From Schlesneria paludicola DSM 18645 (GTDB taxonomy: Bacteria > Planctomycetota > Planctomycetia > Planctomycetales > Planctomycetaceae), in contig CAMCMU010000040.1 in the NCBI GenBank assembly GCA_945876035.1, positions 1-45,713 of the forward strand: a DNA stretch of 45,713 nucleotides, read 5' to 3'. Positions 9,190 through 16,714 of this stretch are shown piece by piece. A program made the translations under genes and the position numbers. The notes under the pieces are model-generated. The model saw nothing but the letters and a program-made list of their open reading frames with translations, searched no databases and was not told where the DNA came from. Numbering within the stretch: the stretch's first letter is position 1; each line of letters opens with the position of its first letter.

Positions 9190-11661
9190 TCAGGGCATAA
9201 AACGAAATTCAGCTGACGTCAGTAGTCCCCAAACAAGTTCCTGTAGGGCCGCAGGGCGGCTATCCGGTCGGCTCGTCAAATACTTTTGTACGGCTAGGCG
9301 TTCCTCGACTTCCGGGTAGCGGCTGAAGAGCGTCAAATATAAGTTTGTTGCCAGTTGTTCGTCGTCCGTCATGGCTTGCAAAGTGTGTAGTAGTGTCCCT
9401 TCAGTCGGTTGCAACCACGTTTGTACTTCAGCAGTGTTCATCATGAAGAGGGCCTGATCGGCGACTGCAAAAAAGGTGTCTTGGGGTGCACCAGCCGCGC
9501 CGCCAAACAGCTTTGCAAATCGTTCTTCAAGCTCGGACAAAAAATTGTCGGCTTGAGGTGGGGTCGATGTCACTAGTCCCAATCCGTAAAAGGTCGCCGT
9601 CGCCAGTTGTTCAGGGCTTAAACTTCGGACACGACCGATGGCATATTCGCGTGTCCAAGAGTCCTTCAGACCCTCGGCATCGACGTCGAACTGTCGATTC
9701 AGTTCTTCGATTTCTGCTGCTGCAGCGTTCTCGCTTGGGTGACGAATCCGATCACGCAGTTCAACGAAGCCCAGGCGCCGCTGAGCCAGACGTCGTTGCT
9801 GACGCAAATCCTCTCGCTGATCGACGATAATTTGGACTTGAAATGCAACGCTGCGACACCCGCCGCGTGCTTCTGTCACGAATTCCGCCAAAGAAAGACG
9901 ACGGCTTCCTAAGTCCGCCAACCTCCTACGCTGACGATCGGATTGTTCCTTGATCGATTCCAATAAATTCTGCTGCTCAGTGAGCGCGGCATCTTGTGCC
10001 TTCAGAGCCGCCTCCGCTTCGGTGGCACGGTGGGCGATAAAACTCTGCGCCACAGTCAGATCTTTTTCATCAGGCAATTGCTTGGCCGCTTTATCCGCTT
10101 CACGGGATGCCGTCTGCAATGAAGTCGTCAGATCCAGATGTGATTTGTGCTTAGCCTGAAGCTCCAGCAGTTGTTTTTCTTGCTTCGAACGCTCTTCTCC
10201 CAACGTTCGAAAAATTTGCTGTTGAGCGTTCAATTCTTTTTGCAATGTTTCGACATCAGCTCGAGTTTGAGTCAGCGTTTTCTGAGCTTTTTTTAACTCT
10301 GCGGAGAATGTCTGTTCATCCACAATCAATCGTTCAATTCGCGTTTCCAGATCGAGTATGGCTGCGCGAATAGTCCCGATGTCGAACGCGGGGCCTTCCC
10401 ACGTCGCTGACGCCGGTGGCACAAGCGATCGCTGATACGTGTCTGACATCGCGATCTGTTTTAAGAAGACACGCAGATCATAGCTTTTGGTCACGAATTC
10501 ATCGGTCAGTAAATGAAGCAAGTCGGCCGAAATTGGTGGATTGTCGCCATGATTCATATCGACCGGATGGACCACACCCATCCCCATCATCGATGCCCAG
10601 ATTCGATTGGCGAGGTTCCGATTGAAGGCCTGATTCCTCGGATGAGTCGTCAGTACCGCCAGCTGTTGCCTCATACTGAATCTTGGCACAGAGCGGATGT
10701 CTTTCGCGGGTGGGATCAGGTACGCGTCCGCATCGTCGGCATAAAAGGGCTCAACGTCCATACCCATCGCGGAAGGCAAGACAGAGACGGCAGTTGATTT
10801 GCCGAGTTCTGGTTTGAAGACGGAGGTGAACTCTAAATGGCCCTCGGCTTTTTCACCCAAATACATCAGGTTTCCGTGTTTTTCGTCTTGAAACAAGAAC
10901 GATCGGTTGATGAAGGAGAGGATTCCGTAGTACTCAGACTGCAGATAGTCACTGACGAGGGGGTGATCGTGACATTGCGCGCATTGCAAGTCACGCCCAA
11001 AGAAGATGCGTCCGACATCGCGAGTGAGCATCTTCGTGTCGACCGCTTTTGTGTCTCCAACCGCACGATCAAGAAAAAACTTGGCCGCTGGGCGCATCGG
11101 GCCGTCGGTTCCATCGGAACCCAAGATCTCTCGGCACAGGTCGTTCAACGGCCGATTCTCCATCAACCATTGACTCAGAAACCGACGCCAAGATTTGGTG
11201 TCCACGGACAGGTCTAGACGCCTCTCCATGATCATGATATCGAGAAACTTGGCCCAATGTTCCGGGTACTCCGGACGGCTCAGCAGATTATCGATTAACA
11301 GTTTCCGATTCGGCGAAGCTTCCTTGTCGCCGAAAAAGTGGAGAGCTTCCTTTGCCGTCGGCGGACGGCCTATTAGGTCCAAGTAAACACGCTTTAGAAA
11401 ACTGGCATCATCCGACTTCTGAGCCATTGGCCCACGGTGATACGAAGATACGATTTCATCAATCCGAACCGATAGGGGGCGTTCCGGCGCGACCAGAGAT
11501 TCCGACAAACTCGGAGAAGCGGACGTTCCCGTAGAGGAAGTTGTCTTACTAGTCGATGTTTCCCCCCGCAAACGCGATACACCCAACCCGCCGCACAACA
11601 GAAAGATTGGCAACACATACAAGAGTCGTATCGTTCTCGACTTCTCTGGAGCACGGCTCAT
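9190..11661 (-). CDS. DUF1549/DUF1553 (PSD1-type) protein with coiled-coil insert
   Basis: This exported protein of about 823 residues has an N-terminal hydrophobic signal (LLYVLPIFLLCGGLGVS). The DUF1549 domain is marked by RVYLDLIGRPPTAKEA and a single haem-type motif CAQCHDHP. A DUF1553 region is marked by FNRNLANRIWASMMGMG and further blocks at the C-terminus. Between them, roughly residues 470-610, a long heptad-rich stretch (EELNAQQ..., KQLLELQAKHKSH, AEAALKAQDAALTEQQ) predicts an extended coiled coil. The start at MSRAPEKSR is chosen because a -35/-10 pair lies 50-85 bases upstream; the longer frames would begin at or inside that promoter. It is the first gene of a three-gene unit with DUF1501 and WD40. 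The role is unknown; a surface or periplasmic assembly is inferred. Confidence 0.93.
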   Translation of the reverse strand: MSRAPEKSRTIRLLYVLPIFLLCGGLGVSRLRGETSTSKTTSSTGTSASPSLSESLVAPERPLSVRIDEIVSSYHRGPMAQKSDDASFLKRVYLDLIGRPPTAKEALHFFGDKEASPNRKLLIDNLLSRPEYPEHWAKFLDIMIMERRLDLSVDTKSWRRFLSQWLMENRPLNDLCREILGSDGTDGPMRPAAKFFLDRAVGDTKAVDTKMLTRDVGRIFFGRDLQCAQCHDHPLVSDYLQSEYYGILSFINRSFLFQDEKHGNLMYLGEKAEGHLEFTSVFKPELGKSTAVSVLPSAMGMDVEPFYADDADAYLIPPAKDIRSVPRFSMRQQLAVLTTHPRNQAFNRNLANRIWASMMGMGVVHPVDMNHGDNPPISADLLHLLTDEFVTKSYDLRVFLKQIAMSDTYQRSLVPPASATWEGPAFDIGTIRAAILDLETRIERLIVDEQTFSAELKKAQKTLTQTRADVETLQKELNAQQQIFRTLGEERSKQEKQLLELQAKHKSHLDLTTSLQTASREADKAAKQLPDEKDLTVAQSFIAHRATEAEAALKAQDAALTEQQNLLESIKEQSDRQRRRLADLGSRRLSLAEFVTEARGGCRSVAFQVQIIVDQREDLRQQRRLAQRRLGFVELRDRIRHPSENAAAAEIEELNRQFDVDAEGLKDSWTREYAIGRVRSLSPEQLATATFYGLGLVTSTPPQADNFLSELEERFAKLFGGAAGAPQDTFFAVADQALFMMNTAEVQTWLQPTEGTLLHTLQAMTDDEQLATNLYLTLFSRYPEVEERLAVQKYLTSRPDSRPAALQELVWGLLTSAEFRFMP

Positions 11662-11713
11662 ACAAAAAACTCGCGGTGGGAGAAAAAGGCGGGCGGTTCT
11701 CATTTTAGTCAAT

Positions 11714-11745
11714 ATTATAGTAGGCCAGTCTTCCATGATTGTCAA
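11714..11745 (-). promoter_or_regulatory. Sigma70-like promoter of the DUF1549 operon
   Basis: On the minus strand there is a perfect TTGACA at 11745-11740. A 17-base spacer leads to TACTAT (11722-11717); alternatively a perfect TATAAT (11719-11714) lies 20 bases away. It sits 50-85 bases before the ATG of the DUF1549/DUF1553 gene. The three 14-bp direct repeats end ten bases upstream of the -35, an activator-like position. Confidence 0.55.
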
Positions 11746-11754
11746 AGTTCTTCA

Positions 11755-11796
11755 CTGTTTGAAAAGTACTGTTTGAAAAGTACTGTTTGAAAAGTA
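11755..11796. repeat. Three 14-bp tandem direct repeats upstream of the operon promoter
   Basis: The unit CTGTTTGAAAAGTA occurs three times head to tail without any mismatch. On the transcribed (minus) strand the unit reads TACTTTTCAAACAG. The array ends ten bases upstream of the -35 hexamer. Perfect copies and the location suggest binding sites for a regulator, though simple replication slippage can make such arrays too. Confidence 0.8.
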
Positions 11797-12523
11797 CTTC
11801 CTCTCGCTTCAAACTCCTTAGTATCTAGAAATATCGGTTCGATGGTGATCAGCGAATCTGGAATACTACATTCCATAGACCGATCAGAGCTCTACCGAGA
11901 TTCCATACCTTCCTGAGCGGTACCTATCGTTGTCCACTCGGTTCCCGCTCGTTTCGGCTTACGATTATCCATTCCGTGCGGATCCTGCGACCCCCGCCAT
12001 AATCACGTGAGTGAGCCTGCGTTGGCCGCTCATCCCGAAGCCACGACTCACGCCGCCTGATGCTGAGCGGCCTTAATATCGTCCAAAAGTGTCTCAAATT
12101 CGCGTTTCTTATCTCTGTTTCAGGTGGCGGCAGCCAAATAGGCAGTCGCCTACTCTCAACGGCGGTTTCTTTATTTATGCCAAATCCTCCGAAGCTTTTG
12201 TGATGTGCACCCTTGTTCTGGGCATCATTCACGGACCGCATCACTAAGGAATGGGCGTGTTTTGATGGTGCCACAGCAGCACCGAAGGCGATAGCCCCGG
12301 AATATCGTGAAGATTTTTTTATCTTAGATGGAATCTAAAACGGGGGGGGAGGCTTGAGTCACGATCTGATCCATTTGGCGTGTCGAAATGCGATCAGTGA
12401 ACGTCCATCGCACGCTGAAAGGTTCAGGAAATTCGGAAGACGTGATAGCCGTTGAAGTCATAACAGGGGATTCCGTGTGTCAAGCGAGCGACTTCGTTCG
12501 CAGCACATCGACTCGGTTAAAAC
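11797..12523. other. Intergenic region, no gene seen
   Basis: About 730 bases lie between the upstream repeats of the DUF1549 operon and the end of the MFS gene. A 116-codon minus-strand frame at 11924-12274 has no ribosome site and no family motif and was not called. A run of seven T near 12310 and a run of eight G near 12343 are the only compositional features. Confidence 0.35.
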
Positions 12524-14419
12524 TTATCGCGAGATTGGTTTTGCGGCATCAATCACGAACGCGCAGAGTCCAGACAACACGAAAACGAAGGCGCACGAGG
12601 CGAAGAGCCAGTTCCATTGGGCAAGGCTGGGCGATTCGCCAAGAATCGCGTTGTAAATGAGGGGTGCGACAGCCGCTCCGATGTTGCCCCACATGTTGGA
12701 CCAACCGTGGATCGACGCGGTGTATTTGCCACCCACATCCTGTGAGTAGGCCCAAACCGCCGGAACGCCTAGGTCGACTCCCAGACACATAATGCTTAGC
12801 CCGAAGACAATTCCCCAAGGAATCCATGGGGCCATCGGTCCCGGGGTGCAGGTCATTCCGAGCACGAGACAGATTAAATAACCCAGGGCGGCTACGAATC
12901 GTGTGGACACGATCGGTAGGCGACGCCCCCATTTGAGCCCTGTCCTGCTGACCATCAAATCAGTCCACCAGCCACCGCCGAACATTCCGATGATTCCCGC
13001 CGCTGCCGGTACTGCGGTCATCAGTGCCTGACCAGCGAGCGGGACACCATGGACCTTGTCGAGATAGCGTGGAAGCCATGTCACTACAAACAGCCATCCA
13101 ATATTGGTAAAGAACTGCATCAAGCTGTTCCCCCAAAGGCTGACGTTCATCAGCATTCCGTTCCACGGAAAGGGGGTCGTCCGAGGCTCCATAACCTCCG
13201 CGGTTCTTGGTCGTCCGTTGTCGATCAGATTGCGTTCGGCGTCGTTGCACCCGGGGTGTTGTGTGGGCGTATCACGAGCGACCCAGGCAAACGCCATCGC
13301 CACCATTAAGCCCACAAGCCCATATGCGATCAAAGTGGGACGCCAACCGCGCCCATAGAACTTTTTGAAAAGCATGGGGAATGCTGCCTCAAAAGTCAGC
13401 CGATTGAGAAGACGCGTCTCGATGCGGGAATTTTTTTCGCCAGCCTCTTTCTTGTCGAGTAATTGTTGAGCCCTAGGGAGTAGTCGCAGGCCATTCAAAT
13501 TTTCGCGTGTGACGAACGAATGATCATCGAGTCGATGATTCATCTCAGAAAGAATAAGTCGGCAGCATTCCGAATCCATGTCATCGCCAGTCACGCGGAC
13601 ACTCTTTCTCGACCCCTCCCCTGCCCCCTCATTTAGACGTGGTACCCAATTACTCAGGAAAGACCGTGCGTCCGTTTTTCGAGGTGGTGGTCGGTTGAGA
13701 GTTGTTGCCGCGGCGGCGTCATGGAGTTTTGTTTTCAGCGACTCCGGGAATGGACCGACGAATCCACCGATCAGCGGAATTTTGGTGACTCCTTCAGTGA
13801 CGCATTCCCGGAATCGGGTCACCATGGAGGATTCGTCAACCAAGTCGGCTTCCACGAAATCAGGGACCCAACCGGTGGTTGCAAAAGCCACGATTAACCA
13901 AGCCGTCAGGATTGGGGCGAGGACACCACCCGCGCGGCCTCCGAGCGCAATAATAGAACTCGCCGCTCCGCGTTGAGACACAGGAAACCAATGGCGGATC
14001 AGACCTCCACAAACAGGATACGCCCCCGCTTGAGCGGCACCGCAGTAGAGACGCAGATGCAGCACCATCCAGACCTGTTTTGCGAACCCGAGGAGTCCCG
14101 TAAAAGCCGACCAGGCGAGAATGTATGCGGTCAACATTCGTCGCGGCCCAAATCGGTCACTGAGCCAACCGGCAGGAACCTGCGACAGTGCATAAGACCA
14201 GAAAAATGCACTCAGAAACCAACTCATCTGCGTCTGAGTCATCAGAAAATCTTCACGGATATACTCCGATGCAATTCCGACGGCAAACCGATCGAGATAG
14301 AGCAGGCACGACATCAATGCCAGAATGCCCGCCACTCCGAGGCGAATATGACTTGGTCCCTCGCGCTGCAAACTTGTCGGCAACTTGGATTGTTCAAAAC
14401 GGGGGACGTCTGCCTTCAT
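12524..14419 (-). CDS. Major facilitator superfamily transporter with large periplasmic-loop insertion
   Basis: This protein of about 631 residues has 12 predicted membrane segments of the MFS fold. The MFS signature between segments 2 and 3 is clear (AGWLSDRFGPRR), and the sequence resembles organophosphate/anion symporters and sugar acid transporters (GlpT/ExuT/UhpC type). Between segments 5 (ending PILTAWLIVAFATTG) and 6 (starting RPTLIAYGLVGLMVAM) there is an extra soluble stretch of about 165 residues, which by topology should face the periplasm. The ATG at MKADVPRF is chosen because AAGGAGG ends five bases upstream; the frame runs 42 codons further with no similarity. It is a single gene, divergent from the secreted hypothetical gene. 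The substrate cannot be told from sequence. Confidence 0.92.
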   Translation of the reverse strand: MKADVPRFEQSKLPTSLQREGPSHIRLGVAGILALMSCLLYLDRFAVGIASEYIREDFLMTQTQMSWFLSAFFWSYALSQVPAGWLSDRFGPRRMLTAYILAWSAFTGLLGFAKQVWMVLHLRLYCGAAQAGAYPVCGGLIRHWFPVSQRGAASSIIALGGRAGGVLAPILTAWLIVAFATTGWVPDFVEADLVDESSMVTRFRECVTEGVTKIPLIGGFVGPFPESLKTKLHDAAAATTLNRPPPRKTDARSFLSNWVPRLNEGAGEGSRKSVRVTGDDMDSECCRLILSEMNHRLDDHSFVTRENLNGLRLLPRAQQLLDKKEAGEKNSRIETRLLNRLTFEAAFPMLFKKFYGRGWRPTLIAYGLVGLMVAMAFAWVARDTPTQHPGCNDAERNLIDNGRPRTAEVMEPRTTPFPWNGMLMNVSLWGNSLMQFFTNIGWLFVVTWLPRYLDKVHGVPLAGQALMTAVPAAAGIIGMFGGGWWTDLMVSRTGLKWGRRLPIVSTRFVAALGYLICLVLGMTCTPGPMAPWIPWGIVFGLSIMCLGVDLGVPAVWAYSQDVGGKYTASIHGWSNMWGNIGAAVAPLIYNAILGESPSLAQWNWLFASCAFVFVLSGLCAFVIDAAKPISR

Positions 14420-14644
14420 GAATGCCTCCTTCATGAAATGAAACCACATGGAGAGGTTTGCACGGTATGTGTCGCAAAGCAGGACGTCAATCAAGATGCA
14501 GCGGATCAGCAGGTTGCCGGCAGGGACGTCTCTCGACTTTTCCATCTTTGGTCACCAGAATGCGAATAGCGAGAGTCGGCGCGCTTGTGATGGGAGACAT
14601 GGTGTCAACAAATCGAATCGGCGACGGTGAAGGATGACGATCCC

Positions 14645-15628
14645 ATGAACAAATTCAAAAGAGGGATTTGCGTCGCTTTGTGTGTGTTGTCCTCAGCGGC
14701 TTGGGCTCAAGATCTTGGGATCGATGTTTCAGATCCTGACGTTGATCGCTCGTTTGGATTTGAAGAGAAGACCAGCCTTGACGTGGTCAGTCATGAGGAT
14801 GAGCCGGCTACGTTGAATCGAGGATCGACCTTCAACCGGAATCTGCTGAAAAACGTTCAGGACAATACTTTGGGCCTGCGTTACGAAGAGCGGGACGTCT
14901 ACTATCGCATGCTCAAATTGGCACAAGTAACTCCGTTGGGGAAACTGGAGTCTTCCGCTGCCAAATTTCGAGAACGTCGATGGCAATCCAGTTCGATTGC
15001 TTCGAAACGAAAGTTGTCTGAGTTTTCTTCCTTCATCGATTTGTTTGAAAATCCGCAAAAATACCGAGGCCAACCGGTTTCATTGCACGGCGTTCTCCGC
15101 AAATTGACCAAGTATGATCCGGGGAGAAACGCCGAAGGAATTACGGACGTCTATGAAGGCTGGATTTATCCGGATGAGTCACAGGGCAATCCGGCTGTGA
15201 TCGTTTTTTCCAGCAAGCCTGACAAACTACCCTTGACCGGCGACATGACGGAAGAGATTCGTGTCACTGGTTATTTTTTGAAGATGTACGGTTATGAGGC
15301 TCAAGACGTGCCACGAAAAGCCCCGCTACTATTAGCTGGCGAAGTGGAGTGGCGAAGAAGGTCCAAAGGTTACGTGGCAGAATCGTTGCCATTGGAGGTG
15401 TATTTGTTGACCGGATTGGTCGTGATGATGTTGGGATATTCTCTGTGGCAAGCCGGTAACCGTAGTTTGGTAGGGCATTCACGATCACACTCTGAAATCG
15501 ACTTCAGCACGTTTCCTCAGATGGTGCACCCTACCACGCCTCCGCCTGTGTTACGGGAAACAGATGACGCCTCGAAACGCGATGTCAGAGACCTTGCCGA
15601 AGCCCAGATCCGTCCTGAAGTACTCTGA
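14645..15628 (+). CDS. Secreted or membrane-anchored hypothetical protein
   Basis: This protein of about 327 residues has an N-terminal signal peptide (KFKRGICVALCVLSSAAWAQ, cleavage expected after AWA). A helical, charged region follows, then a beta-rich domain at about residues 130-240 (GQPVSLHGVLRKLTKYD, VIVFSSKPDKLP, EIRVTGYFLKMYGY) that looks like an OB-type barrel. A single C-terminal membrane segment (LEVYLLTGLVVMMLGYSLW) precedes a short polar tail with proline residues. The ATG follows GAAGGATG by about eight bases; a GTG six codons earlier is possible. I do not recognise a named family. It may be an inner-membrane-anchored periplasmic protein, with the tail in the cytoplasm. It lies divergent from the MFS gene, 226 bases from its start. 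Confidence 0.8.
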   Translation: MNKFKRGICVALCVLSSAAWAQDLGIDVSDPDVDRSFGFEEKTSLDVVSHEDEPATLNRGSTFNRNLLKNVQDNTLGLRYEERDVYYRMLKLAQVTPLGKLESSAAKFRERRWQSSSIASKRKLSEFSSFIDLFENPQKYRGQPVSLHGVLRKLTKYDPGRNAEGITDVYEGWIYPDESQGNPAVIVFSSKPDKLPLTGDMTEEIRVTGYFLKMYGYEAQDVPRKAPLLLAGEVEWRRRSKGYVAESLPLEVYLLTGLVVMMLGYSLWQAGNRSLVGHSRSHSEIDFSTFPQMVHPTTPPPVLRETDDASKRDVRDLAEAQIRPEVL

Positions 15629-16714
15629 CGACCGGTAATCCTTATGACGCAAGGTGACCACCGCTCTGAAATTCCGCTATCGATTCTCTTTCGCCACTCA
15701 TGATGAACGCGTCGGCCATCGGACCTCAGCAAGACACAGCGACCCACTGGATGTTTGTGCTTCTTCCGTGTTCGGAAAAAGTGCATCCATTGCGGGAACA
15801 GGCTCCATTGAGTTTGCCAAAACATACGACACGTTTCACAGTCTGCGAAGCAAGGTTTTAAATTGCTGACGGAGGGTGCTCCCTCCGCTGAGTTGCGATC
15901 AAAAATCGATACCGGACACGCGTATGGCTTGGTGGGAGCCTCACCCCGACTTTCTGGATAGGCGGCGATGGGTCAGAGCCCCCCTCCCCGCGTCGACCAC
16001 AAAGCAATACTGTTGCGATGAGATCGACGATCACATCGTCTGAGTGACTTCTTCAGTGGCCCGTAGATCAAACGGCCCCTCCGCAGGTGACGTCGACCAT
16101 TGACAGCGAATGACCAACGTCATGACGTCTCCGGAATGTTCGAGACGTGAAGAACGGCCCCCCCTGACGAAGATTGACAGTCATGCATCTTCTAAGACGC
16201 ATCTACGTTTATCGGAGAGGCCGTTTTTAGATGGTGATTTGTCGGGCTGCGATGGTTCAGCGGTCGGGTGTTGGTTCGGTTGATGCGCGAACGTTTTTGT
16301 CGGCATTCGGATCATCAAGATCAGACGGCATTTTCTGGCTGATGTGATTTCAACAGCCTCACCGCCTGCGGTGTGTATTGGCCATGAGAATCTGATAACG
16401 CTTGATCGCTGCGGAACTCTCGAAATGCTTAGAGTTCCCGTGTTCATTGCATTATTGAAATTGCGGAATTCGTTGTTGAATTGGCGTTTTTTCGTTGCCG
16501 ACGTGTATGACTGAACGACACTTCGTGGCTAGTTCTATCGGTTCGTCTCGCTTGCGAAATCCTGTTCAAACAGTGAACATTCATGAGTCAAAAATATGCC
16601 TTAAGACATCGCCCCCCAGCGGAGGCGAGTGTCATCGTTTCACCGCGTCAGGCAGGCACAGTCGTGTCTTCAGAGAGCGGTCGAGTTTCTCATTTTAGAT
16701 TGACCCATCGACTC
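15629..16714. other. Intergenic region upstream of polA
   Basis: This is a stretch of nearly 1.1 kb with no supported gene. It contains a small hairpin (CGGAGGG, loop TGCT, CCCTCCG at 15870-15887) about 240 bases after the preceding gene, without a T-run. A TGTTCA / TGAACA inverted pair lies at 16563-16579. Short frames on both strands carry no motifs. The polA promoter should lie at the right end but was not identified with confidence. Confidence 0.35.

Noticed and set aside
11924-12274. Minus-strand open frame of 116 codons
   Set aside because: It has no ribosome site and no family motif, and its Arg/Pro-rich composition is typical of non-coding frames here.
15870-15887. Seven-base hairpin as terminator of the secreted protein gene
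   Set aside because: It lies 240 bases after the gene and has no T-run.
16563-16579. TGTTCA / TGAACA inverted pair upstream of polA as a LexA site
   Set aside because: The spacing and sequence fit no known SOS box well, and planctomycete boxes are not known to me; it is too short to support.
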